Below are positions 8,898 through 17,138 of a DNA stretch of 64,000 nucleotides, in pieces (position 1 is the stretch's first letter; the number at the start of each line of letters is the position of its first letter). Under the pieces are notes generated by a model, which saw only the letters and a list, made by a program, of their open reading frames with translations, was not told the origin of the DNA and did not search any database. This stretch comes from Nevskia sp964451925 (lineage in GTDB: Bacteria > Pseudomonadota > Gammaproteobacteria > Nevskiales > Nevskiaceae). A program made the translations under genes and the position numbers. The DNA is taken from contig CAYVKA010000003.1 of the NCBI GenBank assembly GCA_964451925.1, positions 70,685 through 134,684 on the forward strand. Reading direction: 5' to 3'.

Positions 8898-10244
8898 ATG
8901 GCGCGGCCCACCCAGTTCAAGGATTTATTCGATCAATACCTACCACGCGACTTGCAGAAGTCGTTGGTAAGGGCAGACAGCGCAAGCCTAGAGGCGTATG
9001 ACTCGGCGTTCAGCGAACCAACGTCGCTAATGGTGCCGGACGAGGAGCACGCGATCCAGAATGCCGTGCGGCCGTGGATCGGCAAACTCGGCGTGAACAC
9101 GGGGGCGATCGGAGCGCACCCGGATTTCGCGCACCTGGTGGGTACCGATCAGATCATCTACCACCACATCACTACTCTGTTCCTCGACATCGAGAACTCG
9201 ACGCGGCTATCTCTCCTCATGCCACTGGAAGAGGTGCTGCGTATCAAGAATGGCATTTTGAGAGCGGCGTCGGAGATGGTGCGTGCGTTCGACGGGCACG
9301 TGCACCGCTTCATGGGCGATGCACTGATGGCATTCTTTGGGGGCGCCAAGATCTCGCCTGAGGATTCAGCAATGGCCGCAATCAACTGCGCGGCAATGCT
9401 CCGGCAGTTCATGAAAGTGGCGGTACTGCCTGGCCTGCAGCAACGTGGCATCGACACCAAGGACCTGGGGTTCCGCATCGGCATCGACTACGGTGAAGAC
9501 TCCAAAGTGCTTTGGGCGTCCTATGGGCATTCCAAGGTCAATGAAGTCACCGCTACATCTTTCTACGTCGACGTGGCAGCGAAGCTGCAGCATCAGGCAG
9601 GCCGGAATCAGGTGATGCTCGGTGACAGTCTGCTTTCGTTCCTCGATTTTCCCGATCCGTTCCGGGAAGTGAAAACTCAAACCCGCAACGGTGAAGAGGA
9701 AGCCGTGCCGGTGTTACTGCCCAACCTCTCAGACGCGAATGGTCAGCCGATCAACTACTCGATCCGCAAGCTCAAGGCGCGCAATTTTGACAACCTCTTG
9801 CCGGTCCCGACCGCTGTCAAGGCAACCTTCGATGGCAGCAAGGCCCATCACCACCCGGGGGTAACCTACCAGCTCTGGGTGGTAGGGGGCGGCAAGAGGC
9901 AACCTTACAACTCCTTGAGCCAGTGCCTTAACAAGGGGCTGGCTCTCGAGTTTGAAGTGAGTGTGCAGCATCGCGGATACAGCCATCGGTACCCGCTGTC
10001 GGTGAATTTTAGGAAAACCAACTACGGCGCTGAGGCGGGCGCCGAGGCCAAGACATTTCCTTGGGTGGTCAAGACCATCAGCCATCCGCACGGCAGCGGT
10101 TACGGTTCTCAGCCGCCGGCGGCGTCAACGGTCATCCAGGAAGAAGGTACGGCCTACAGAGGCATCCACCAGATGGAGGTGGAGGTGAAGGATGTCCACG
10201 GCGCCTTGCTGTTTCGGGATGCGATTGGTGTGCATATCCGCTAA
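8898..10244 (+). CDS. second nucleotide cyclase with a C-terminal sensor-like domain
   Basis: This 448-residue protein has a helical N-terminus (1-85), then a class III cyclase domain. Asp97 (FLDIENST) and Asp141 (MGDALMAFF) are the metal ligands, with GIDYGEDSKVLWASYG further on. From about residue 310 a beta-rich domain follows (VTYQLWVVGGG, LALEFEVSVQHRG, YPLSVNFRKTNYG, HQMEVEVKDVHG) that resembles the AGS-C sensor domain predicted at the C-terminus of adenylyl/guanylyl and SMODS cyclases in defence operons. It is 42 bases downstream of the membrane effector with a GAAGGAG ribosome binding site. A two-cyclase arrangement is not the standard Pycsar layout. The AGS-C match is by pattern only. 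Confidence 0.7.
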   Translation: MARPTQFKDLFDQYLPRDLQKSLVRADSASLEAYDSAFSEPTSLMVPDEEHAIQNAVRPWIGKLGVNTGAIGAHPDFAHLVGTDQIIYHHITTLFLDIENSTRLSLLMPLEEVLRIKNGILRAASEMVRAFDGHVHRFMGDALMAFFGGAKISPEDSAMAAINCAAMLRQFMKVAVLPGLQQRGIDTKDLGFRIGIDYGEDSKVLWASYGHSKVNEVTATSFYVDVAAKLQHQAGRNQVMLGDSLLSFLDFPDPFREVKTQTRNGEEEAVPVLLPNLSDANGQPINYSIRKLKARNFDNLLPVPTAVKATFDGSKAHHHPGVTYQLWVVGGGKRQPYNSLSQCLNKGLALEFEVSVQHRGYSHRYPLSVNFRKTNYGAEAGAEAKTFPWVVKTISHPHGSGYGSQPPAASTVIQEEGTAYRGIHQMEVEVKDVHGALLFRDAIGVHIR

Positions 10245-10275
10245 ATGGCGCCCTGATATCAAGATCGGAGCTCGT

Positions 10276-10686
10276 ATGAATCGTGACATGGACTTAATTC
10301 GGAATTTGGTGTTGCGGATGGAGTCCTTTGATCCTCCTGCTACAGGTCCCGTGGAGTCGTTTATAAACCTGGACGCTGACCAGCCGGCGATGAAGTTTGA
10401 CGGTTGCACCGTGACGCAAGTGCACTATCACGTCCGCCTCTTGGCCAATGCCGGTTTCCTTGATTCGGTCAGAGAATTGCCTGGATCGACGTGTGTTATG
10501 GCGAAAGGGCTGACCTGGAAAGGACACGATTTCGCGGACAGCGTACGCGACCCGGAAATTTGGCGCGTGACGAAGGAGAATGCACGGAGGGTTGGTGGCT
10601 TCAGCGTCGACGTGCTGGTGGCTCTCGCGAAAGGCTTCGTGAAGAAGAAAATTGAGGAGCACACGGGGATAAAGCTTGACATGTAG
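10276..10686 (+). CDS. DUF2513 family protein
   Basis: This 136-residue protein begins MNRDMDLIRNLVLRME and contains HYHVRLLANAGFL and LTWKGHDFADSVRDPEIW, the signature of DUF2513 (PF10711). The family is small, of unknown function, and common in phages and genomic islands. The N-terminal half looks like a winged helix. The start chosen has GGAG 8 bases upstream; longer frames reading back to 10192 overlap the cyclase gene. It follows the second cyclase by 31 bases and may belong to the same transcript. A role in the defence system is possible but unproven. Confidence 0.75.
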   Translation: MNRDMDLIRNLVLRMESFDPPATGPVESFINLDADQPAMKFDGCTVTQVHYHVRLLANAGFLDSVRELPGSTCVMAKGLTWKGHDFADSVRDPEIWRVTKENARRVGGFSVDVLVALAKGFVKKKIEEHTGIKLDM

Positions 10687-10825
10687 TTAGCTTACGAGGT
10701 GCTTATGCAGAAAATCACGATTTATACGTTTGAGGTCTACGTATAGCCAACGACCAGTTGCAGCGATCAAGACGGTTGGGGGACGCGCGAGACAATTTGA
10801 GAGTCAGAGGTTCTATCATTCGTGA

Positions 10826-10847
10826 GTTCGAACCGGCTCCCCTTGTA
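10826..10847 (+). other. tRNA 3'-end-like remnant beside the recombinase gene
   Basis: GTGAGTTCGAACCGGCTCCCC looks like a T-loop and acceptor end of a tRNA with the 3' half of the T-stem missing. It lies 18 bases beyond the 3' end of the recombinase gene, where an attachment site could be expected. No complete cloverleaf can be drawn upstream, so this is at most a remnant. Confidence 0.22.
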
Positions 10848-10864
10848 GCCGCGGGCCTCGCTGT

Positions 10865-11983
10865 TTACTTATCAAGCAACGTCGCCACCTCGCTTTCAAA
10901 CAACTCGCCCGACCGATAGTACCCCATCACCGTTGCAGCCTGCCGATGCTCAGTGAGGGCCATCACATCTCCGAGCGGCACCTTGCGCTTACCGGCTTCC
11001 GTGATGAAACCGGAGCGCAAGCTGTGACCGGCCCAATCGCCCTCGATCCCCGCCAGCGTAGCGCGACGCTTCACAATCGACGCGACGGACGCCCCGGAAA
11101 GGGAAGGGCCGATACGGTTCCGCCAAAGCCGCCGGAAGATTGGCCCCTCGGTGATCTGCGCGCGGGTCAGCCAGGCGGTCAATGCCTCGGCGGCCTTGCC
11201 GCGGATTGGCTTATCGGGGAGAGCGTTGCGGGAGCGGCTTCCTGCCTGGTTGGTCTTCGAACGGTGCATCCGCAGCAGATATGTGCGCTCGTCGACCTTG
11301 ATCAGCTGCTCCATCGTCGCCGCCGCGACCTCGGACCGCCGCCGGCCGCCGCTCGACCACGCAAACAACAAAAGCGCGCGGTCCCGAACACCCTCCAGGG
11401 AATCGTCACACGTCGCTGCCATGGCCTCGAGCGGTTCCCGCGTCGCGGCGGTCTTCTTAGTCGGCGCTTCGCCACGCTTCGCTGCGGCGCGCTTGGCGCG
11501 GGAAACCAAGTGCCGGACCTGGGGATCTTCACAAGGATTGGCGGCGCGCTTGAGCTGGTGCAGCTTGGACAGAACATAGATTCGATGGGTCACCGTGGCC
11601 ATCTTGAGCGGACCCAGCGCGCCCTTGAAGCCGGCGTCGACCAGCCGTCGATCCGTTTCCGCAGGTAGTTCGCAAACGAGCTGGCCGTCCTTGATCCGCG
11701 CCGTGTGGTCCACCACAAATTGCACGACCACCAGCGGCGGAACGGGCAGGGCGAGTGGTTTGCCGTAGCGCGCCTGTGCCCAGGCGCACCAGTACCGCAG
11801 TGCGCTGCGATAGGCCCGTAAGGTGTTTTCAGCCTGGCCAGCCAGCAGAATTTCCTCAGCGGCTCGCCGCGCCTGCTCGCCCAATTCCTCCGTGGAAAGC
11901 GGGGGAGGGGCGACAACCGGGGCCGGCAACACCGACTTTTCGGTCTTGGTCCTCGATTTTTGCAGTCGCTGACGGGCGGCCAT
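10865..11983 (-). CDS. tyrosine recombinase (integrase)
   Basis: This 372-residue protein has an N-terminal SAM-like core-binding region (about 40-160) and a C-terminal catalytic domain. The active-site residues can be followed: Arg in GGRRRSEV (about 212), Lys in RSKTNQ, HSLR (His/Arg about 319/322), the third His/Trp position in TEHRQ (about 345) and Tyr in MGYYRSG (about 355). It is divergent from the KfrA-like gene at 12106, with an operator between them. Recombinase plus KfrA pairs are frequent on plasmids and islands. It is 5 kb outside the provirus at 16955 and is not obviously its integrase. Confidence 0.88.
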   Translation of the reverse strand: MAARQRLQKSRTKTEKSVLPAPVVAPPPLSTEELGEQARRAAEEILLAGQAENTLRAYRSALRYWCAWAQARYGKPLALPVPPLVVVQFVVDHTARIKDGQLVCELPAETDRRLVDAGFKGALGPLKMATVTHRIYVLSKLHQLKRAANPCEDPQVRHLVSRAKRAAAKRGEAPTKKTAATREPLEAMAATCDDSLEGVRDRALLLFAWSSGGRRRSEVAAATMEQLIKVDERTYLLRMHRSKTNQAGSRSRNALPDKPIRGKAAEALTAWLTRAQITEGPIFRRLWRNRIGPSLSGASVASIVKRRATLAGIEGDWAGHSLRSGFITEAGKRKVPLGDVMALTEHRQAATVMGYYRSGELFESEVATLLDK

Positions 11984-12039
11984 TTCGATATTTATCCTAT
12001 GTATTCTGTATAAGATATAACAGAGATGCGTATGTACTT

Positions 12040-12060
12040 ACGATAAGCATCACTTATCGT
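12040..12060. promoter_or_regulatory. inverted-repeat operator of the recombinase/KfrA pair
   Basis: ACGATAAG and CTTATCGT form a perfect 8-base inverted repeat around CATCA. A further half-site ACGATA follows at 12064-12069. The site lies in the shared 122-base promoter region of the recombinase (starts 11983) and the KfrA-like gene (starts 12106). KfrA proteins bind inverted repeats in their own promoter, so autoregulation by the adjacent gene product is the likely function. Confidence 0.6.
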
Positions 12061-12105
12061 CGGTACGATAGCAAATCTGGGGCAGGGCGACATCGGAGAC
12101 TTTCT

Positions 12106-12981
12106 ATGGCCCGCGGCATCACCGAACAAGATGTATTCGAGGCGGCGGATGCGCTGCTGGCGCGCGGCGAGCGCCCCACTATCGATCGTGTGCGCGATCA
12201 CATCGGCCGCGGCTCGCCCAACACCATCAACCCGATGCTCGATGCCTGGTGGCTCGCGCTGGGCAAGCGCGTCGGAGGCATCCAGGCCGATGGCGTACCG
12301 CCGTCAGTTATGCAGGCGATGACCCGCTTCTACGCCGACCTCCGCGCCCAGGCTCTGGCCGACGCGCAGGCCGCCCTGGCCGAGCAGCAGCGCCTGGCGG
12401 ATGAGGCCAGGGAGGCGCTCGCGACCGTCAAGGAAGAGATGGACTCCGAACGTGTGGCCCTGCTGACGACAATCGCGACCCTGCGCGGCGAGCTGACCAG
12501 GCTTGGGGACACCAATCAAGCCCTCACCCGGCAAGTAGCCCAGCAGCAGGTCGATCTCGACAACGCTCTGGACAAGGCCAACCAGGCCGCGCAAGCGTTG
12601 CAGCGTGCCCAGAACGACCAGGAGCACGCCTCCGCTGCTGCCAAAGCGGATCTCGATCGCGTCCGCGAGCAGTGGCAGGGCAATGAGCGCCACTGGCTGA
12701 CCGAGATCGAGCACTCGCGCGACGAAGCCAAGCGACTGCGTGCCGAGCACGACCGCACACTGAAGGCGCAACAGGGCCGGATCACGGACCTGGAGCAGCA
12801 GCTATCGGCCGGTGCCAAGGAGCGCGCCGCGCTGCGCGTGGCGGTGGATTCAACTCAGCGGGAGCTCGCCCAAGAACGGGAAAAGCGAAGCTTTGCCGAA
12901 GGCGCACTGGCCGCAAAAAGCTCTGAGGGAAAGACCCTGCCTAGCCGGCCACGGCGAACACGCCCCTCAACCAGGCGGTGA
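12106..12981 (+). CDS. KfrA-like DNA-binding coiled-coil protein
   Basis: This 291-residue protein starts with a KfrA_N-type winged helix (ITEQDVFEAADALLARGERPTIDRVRDHIGRGSPNTI, residues 4-40). A long alanine-, glutamine- and arginine-rich coiled coil runs to about residue 270, and the C-terminus is basic. The architecture matches plasmid KfrA, a nucleoid-like autorepressor. The start at 12106 follows GGAGAC; an upstream in-frame extension to 11755 crosses the operator and is not credible. Confidence 0.82.
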   Translation: MARGITEQDVFEAADALLARGERPTIDRVRDHIGRGSPNTINPMLDAWWLALGKRVGGIQADGVPPSVMQAMTRFYADLRAQALADAQAALAEQQRLADEAREALATVKEEMDSERVALLTTIATLRGELTRLGDTNQALTRQVAQQQVDLDNALDKANQAAQALQRAQNDQEHASAAAKADLDRVREQWQGNERHWLTEIEHSRDEAKRLRAEHDRTLKAQQGRITDLEQQLSAGAKERAALRVAVDSTQRELAQEREKRSFAEGALAAKSSEGKTLPSRPRRTRPSTRR

Positions 12982-13099
12982 ATCCCAGCGACAATGCCTA
13001 GGAATAGACGCGCCAGTCGACCTTGGGCACGATTCGACACGGTAGCAATCCCAATCGAGTAACGCGTACTCCGCCTGGCTGGCCAAGAGGGCATATTAA

Positions 13100-13576
13100 C
13101 TACGGCTTCAGGCCTCCGATCGCCAGCCAGGCATGCCGGAGCGCCTGGGCGTCAAACAAGGCGTGGTGCCAAGGCTTGGCGGCACTCTGGTGATAGGCAT
13201 GCTGGGCTTCGCCGAAGTCCGGGATAGAGATCAGCTCCAAGGGGATCCGTGGCCTGACCAGACCGGTCGGCCAACCGTTGTTCAAGCGGGTAAGCAGTTC
13301 GACGTCCCGAGGCTGATCACAAGCGATTTCGGTCGGCCCCGGCAGAGAATCCAAGAACGCTCCCAACTGGGATTTGCACCAACCCCAATCACCGGTCCGG
13401 GAAGGGAATAGACCGAAGTGCGGCAGCACGTTGGCTATCACGAATGACGAGCAGGCCGAGGGTGGCACGTCGTCTCGCTCGCAGTAGAACTCGACGCCAT
13501 CACCGACGAGCGCAAGCGAGAGAAGCTTGGCGCCGTCGTCGTTGGTCGAGTATTCGGTGTCCAGAAATAGGATCAT
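13100..13576 (-). CDS. small DEDD-type 3'-5' exonuclease-like protein
   Basis: This 158-residue protein opens MILFLDTEYS, placing Asp6 and Glu8 where DEDD exonucleases bind metal. It ends with PWHHALFDAQALRHAW (about 134-150), an HxxxxD motif III. The length and the DTEYS/HHALFDA pair resemble the compact 3'-5' exoribonuclease family of PF16473. It stands alone on the minus strand between the KfrA-like gene and the phosphatase gene. RNA or DNA preference cannot be read. Confidence 0.65.
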   Translation of the reverse strand: MILFLDTEYSTNDDGAKLLSLALVGDGVEFYCERDDVPPSACSSFVIANVLPHFGLFPSRTGDWGWCKSQLGAFLDSLPGPTEIACDQPRDVELLTRLNNGWPTGLVRPRIPLELISIPDFGEAQHAYHQSAAKPWHHALFDAQALRHAWLAIGGLKP

Positions 13577-13739
13577 CGGCCTGGGAAGCGAAACACAGCC
13601 GCTGTCGTAGGATAACCGGGATACGGGTACGAATCAGCGTCGAGCCTTTAATGTGACTCAATCCTGAACTCCCTTCGGAAGCTTACTCTTCGAGCTGCGA
13701 TCGTCAAGGCTCGTAGGGTGCGGCGCCCAGCCCACGGAA

Positions 13740-13758
13740 GTTATCGAAATCCGATAAC
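13740..13758. promoter_or_regulatory. inverted repeat upstream of the NIF-type phosphatase gene
   Basis: GTTATCG and CGATAAC form a perfect 7-base inverted repeat around AAATC, 86 bases before the gene at 13845. The hexamer TTATCG/CGATAA is the same one that builds the operator at 12040, in the opposite arrangement, so the KfrA-like protein might act on both. This is inference from shared half-sites. Confidence 0.4.
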
Positions 13759-13844
13759 CTGACTTAAGCTTTGTTATGGACTAGCGTTGCCGGCCCGGAG
13801 CGGTCTGTCGCGAGCGGCAGCCAACGGGCAGGCTAAATCCCTGA

Positions 13845-14423
13845 ATGGATACCCCACTACCGCCGACTGAGGATAGACATCTGCTCGTTCTCGACTTGGA
13901 CGAGACGTTGGTGTACGCCAGTGACAAGCCTTTGTCGCGCTCACCAGAATTCACTGTGCCGCCGTACTTGCTGTATTTGCGCCCAGGGGTTCAACCATTC
14001 CTGGAACAGGCAGGTCGTCTTTTTCGCCTGGCCATATGGACATCGTCGTCGCCAAACTACGCGCGAGCAGTCTGTAGCCTACTGTTTAGAAAGCCGGACT
14101 CGCTGGCCTTCATCTGGGCCAGTGATCGGTGCACAATGCGGCGAGACCTCGAAACGGACACGTGGTGCAATACCAAACCGCTGCAGAAGCTCAGGCGACG
14201 CGGCTATGATTTAAACCGGATCCTAGTCGTGGACGATAGCCCGGAAAAGCACACGAGAAACTACGGGAACTTGATTCACGTAGCCCCGTACGAAGGTGAT
14301 CCGAGCGACGATGAGCTATTCCATCTCAGCCGCTACTTGGAGCAAATATCTCAAGAACCCGATGTTCGCCGCATCGAAAAGAGAAACTGGCGTAAGCGTA
14401 TGAGCGGCATGTCCGCCAAGTAG
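13845..14423 (+). CDS. NIF/FCP1-type HAD phosphatase
   Basis: This 192-residue HAD-superfamily protein has the nucleophile motif DLDETLVYAS (Asp17, Asp19), motif II region IWTSSSPNYA, and the VVDDSPEKH motif (about 128) supplying the acidic pair. The whole looks like the NLI-interacting-factor/FCP1 phosphatase family, which dephosphorylates Ser or phosphorylated peptides in eukaryotes and is scattered in bacterial islands. It is single, with a 270-base upstream gap carrying an inverted repeat. Substrate unknown. Confidence 0.78.
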   Translation: MDTPLPPTEDRHLLVLDLDETLVYASDKPLSRSPEFTVPPYLLYLRPGVQPFLEQAGRLFRLAIWTSSSPNYARAVCSLLFRKPDSLAFIWASDRCTMRRDLETDTWCNTKPLQKLRRRGYDLNRILVVDDSPEKHTRNYGNLIHVAPYEGDPSDDELFHLSRYLEQISQEPDVRRIEKRNWRKRMSGMSAK

Positions 14424-14597
14424 GCGGGTATTCTGCAAAACGCGAATGTGCACCTACTTGCACCCTGTGGGGCAAGCTACAATCGCGCGGACCCAGTCGC
14501 CGACCGCATCGCGGGTCGCTGGCGTCAACTCGAACGTTAAGGGATTAGTTCGGTTCCACTTGACGAGTACCGGGCGCATCAAGGGGAGAGCAAATGA

Positions 14598-16055
14598 CTA
14601 AGCACTGCTGGGGTAGTGAGCCTTCGCTGGTCGCGTCGTCGCCTTGCGCGGCGTCGAGTTCGAAACAGTGCGCGTAGCTGCGTCGTGCCGGCGAGCGGCC
14701 TTCCTGGTCTGGCGCTGTGGCTTTTTCAGCGTTGCACGTCGCTTCATGGCTTTGGTAACAAGCTTGCGGCCCCCGATAGGGCTCCCAGATTTCTTTGCCT
14801 GTTTCGTCTTCTGCTTGGTGTGGCGCGTTGCCTTAGTTTTTTTGGGCGCAGGCAGTTTTCTAGTGCCATCCCCCAGAACTATTAGGGCCCGGCGGATTGC
14901 GCTCGCTTCTTTGGCATGCTGACGCAACGCGGCTGTGACACCGGCGGGGATCTCCTGCCGGGGCGGCAGAGCGTCTAGCCGCTCGCTCACTTTCTCGAGT
15001 CGCAGCACCAGCAACTGAAGTGACTCAAGATCGATGGTGCACAGATCTGGCTGGTGCTCGACGGACAACCGGCTCAGAGCCTGGTCGACGTACTGCTTCA
15101 GGACACCGTGCGCATCGCGGATTGAGGCATTCGATTTTGCCAATCCATTGGTGACCGCTTCGGACAGTGACGGATACGACACCCGTTGTTGTGCCGCGGA
15201 GTCCAGACAGGCCACCAGCGCATCGACGTCAGACATCTCGGGCTTGGCCTCATCGCGCCGGGCCAAACCTTCATCGATGCGGCGGGCCAGATCACGCGCC
15301 ACCTGGCTCAGCGCTTCGTTGATCCTGACCGCATGGTCCTCTACCACAGCGATTGCGCTTTGCGTGCGTCCAAGGTTCGCGGTCAGGTGAGACAAGGCGT
15401 CCGCTGTGCGCTGCTCGGCGGTCGACGCGACAGACGCGAGGAGATCTCGGAGTTCCTCGCTGGCAGGGAATTCGATCTTGCTAGTTATTGTGTCCAACCT
15501 CGCGACGGCTGCGAGGATCTGCCGTGTGAGGTCGGCCTCGGCAAATAGCGGCAGATTCGGTGGGGCGGGCGTGCGGTACTGCTCGAGTAGGGCTTTGATC
15601 TGTCCTAGGGTGGGGCCAGCAGCCGGAACCGGCTGGCCACCATTCGAGGAGAGCAGATCAATCGCCTTGCTGAGGCGATTGATCTCGGTCGAGCTGGGCA
15701 ACTTGGCGACGATTTCGTGGAGGCGCTTTAAGAACGCAGCCTCACGCTGGAGACTCAGCTCCCGCCAATCCGCCAGATCCCGCTGGATCTGGCTCAACAG
15801 CTTCGCGACGTCCGGCCCAGCTTGATCGGCAGCAGGGTTTTCTCGGAGGCCGTGTTCCCGAACGAACCTGTCACGGATGCGCGTGAGCCGCGTGTATGAG
15901 CCGAACCCGAGGCGTTCCCGCAATCTGAGGACGGATAGCGCTTGGCCGGTGCGCTCGTACTCCTCGCCCAGGCAGTCCAGTATCTGTTCTTCTGATCCAC
16001 CTTCGTTATGGAGCGGCGGACGGGCAATTGTTGGTTGTAAGTCGTTCGTATTCAT
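14598..16055 (-). CDS. KfrA-like coiled-coil protein with histone-H1-like tail
   Basis: This 485-residue protein begins with a region like the KfrA N-terminal winged helix (ALSVLRLRERLGFGSYTRLTRIRDRFVREHG, about 38-70). Several hundred residues of helical, coiled-coil sequence follow. From about residue 395 there is a Lys/Arg/Ala-rich tail (KKTKATRHTKQKTKQAKK and similar) of the kind found in histone-H1-like bacterial proteins. It should bind DNA at both ends and behave as a nucleoid-associated or plasmid-partition accessory protein. Neighbours do not refine the role. Confidence 0.6.
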   Translation of the reverse strand: MNTNDLQPTIARPPLHNEGGSEEQILDCLGEEYERTGQALSVLRLRERLGFGSYTRLTRIRDRFVREHGLRENPAADQAGPDVAKLLSQIQRDLADWRELSLQREAAFLKRLHEIVAKLPSSTEINRLSKAIDLLSSNGGQPVPAAGPTLGQIKALLEQYRTPAPPNLPLFAEADLTRQILAAVARLDTITSKIEFPASEELRDLLASVASTAEQRTADALSHLTANLGRTQSAIAVVEDHAVRINEALSQVARDLARRIDEGLARRDEAKPEMSDVDALVACLDSAAQQRVSYPSLSEAVTNGLAKSNASIRDAHGVLKQYVDQALSRLSVEHQPDLCTIDLESLQLLVLRLEKVSERLDALPPRQEIPAGVTAALRQHAKEASAIRRALIVLGDGTRKLPAPKKTKATRHTKQKTKQAKKSGSPIGGRKLVTKAMKRRATLKKPQRQTRKAARRHDAATRTVSNSTPRKATTRPAKAHYPSSA

Positions 16056-16356
16056 GTTGTAGGAGCGTGATAGCCGGCCCCCAAAGGCCGCAGACTATAG
16101 GACGGCGACAGCAAACGTCCGAACGAGAAGTGGTGCAAACGACATATGCCGACCCGTCTCCGCGCTTCCCAAATGCACATCCACCGATCGGAGTCCTTCT
16201 AGGTTTCGCCAGGCGCACCTTGATGGGAGTAGTTCTGCCCACCACACTTGCAGCCAATCTCTTGCGTTCGGCAAGCAGTTCCAATTGCATAAGCTCCCGC
16301 AAGTCGTCAACGTCGAATTCCAAACCGCAAGATACCAACTGCATTGCCACATGCAC
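16006..16356 (-). CDS. uncertain small ORF
   Basis: An open frame of 116 codons with a GCGGAG ribosome binding site. Its first 60 residues (GLEFDVDDLRELMQLELLAERKRL) look protein-like, but the C-terminal part does not. It overlaps the start of the coiled-coil gene by 50 bases. It could be a genuine small upstream gene or a decayed fragment. No family recognised. Confidence 0.25.
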   Translation of the reverse strand: MHVAMQLVSCGLEFDVDDLRELMQLELLAERKRLAASVVGRTTPIKVRLAKPRRTPIGGCAFGKRGDGSAYVVCTTSRSDVCCRRPIVCGLWGPAITLLQHEYERLTTNNCPSAAP

Positions 16357-16954
16357 TCCGCCACCGTCCGAGAGGTGGTCTTACTAACCAATACGAATTC
16401 TTGAACCGCTACGTGGACAAGCCGGATTTGACAAGATGGCTTCAACCCCATGCTTAGGAGGTGACTTCCTAAATCCAGCTTGGCCGGGAACCAGCGCAGC
16501 AACAGCCCGTCAAGCCACTGATCGCCAAACATCGTTCTGGTATCCCTACATATCCAACTGGCTTCCGCTGGATTGCGGAAAACGGAGCTGCGCTCTTCGC
16601 AGGTAGCTTCCTGTGGAAGCTACGCCTTCAACGAAGCTCATTTCAAGATGCCGAAATCTCGCGTTTTTACGTGGGGAAGAAGATCGAGACCGAGACTATT
16701 AAGTTATTGAATATGCGGGACTATTCGCTCCAGCGTCAACAACTTGGAAAAATCTCTAGGAATTGTCCGGCAGGGGCGTTTAACAACATCAATCACTTAG
16801 AGCTTGCCACGTTTATGTCGCCGGGCTAGATCGTGTCATTCGTACGATTTCATGCCGCCAGCTGCTCAAGATCGTGACGCTATGCAGGGCAACGAACTAT
16901 CGGATGCCGACATTTAAGGCAACCCTCAAAAAAGCATTGGGCTCGTTGAGTTGT
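16357..16954. other. gene-poor, AT-richer stretch before the provirus
   Basis: No convincing reading frame, RNA gene or terminator was seen in these 598 bases. The only sizeable frames are tryptophan- and cysteine-rich and lack ribosome binding sites. A hairpin-like inverted repeat GTAGCTTCC-TGT-GGAAGCTAC occurs near 16602-16622. The dif-like site begins at the right-hand edge. Confidence 0.4.
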
Positions 16955-16982
16955 ACTTTACATAATATATATTATGCGTAGT
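16955..16982 (-). other. dif-like XerCD site, left boundary of the provirus
   Basis: Read on the minus strand, the 28 bases are XerC arm ACTACGCATAA, spacer TATATA and XerD arm TTATGTAAAGT. Against the E. coli dif site as I remember it, 22 of 28 positions agree, including all of CGCATAA and TTATGT. The inner 16 bases form a perfect palindrome. A related site in the same orientation lies at 38346-38373. This may be the chromosome's own dif or the recombined left junction of an XerCD-integrated element. Confidence 0.65.
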
Positions 16983-17138
16983 GTTTCTTGAATCCCGCGC
17001 CCGAAACAAGCCCGGGCCTGTCAAGCCCTCACACCGGCCCTAACTGATCCTTAACCCGGGCCGCATTGTGTGACGGAATGCTCAGCAGTGCATTTCCTCT
17101 TTCCCTGAAGTTTCAACGCATTACAGGGAACAATATCA

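Larger units (their letters stand above)
6010..16954. mobile_element. accessory region with recombinase and defence genes
   Basis: The stretch between the catabolic cluster and the provirus has long gene-poor segments, lower GC in parts, and genes typical of mobile DNA: a tyrosine recombinase, two KfrA-like proteins, a Pycsar-like operon, DUF2513, a small exonuclease and a NIF-type phosphatase. No flanking direct repeats were found by eye, so the boundaries are those of the gene content only. It may be several stacked insertions and not one element. Confidence 0.4.

Noticed and set aside
16095..16532. 145-codon minus-strand frame
   Set aside because: Very high Trp and Cys content, no ribosome binding site and overlap with a more plausible frame make it non-coding.
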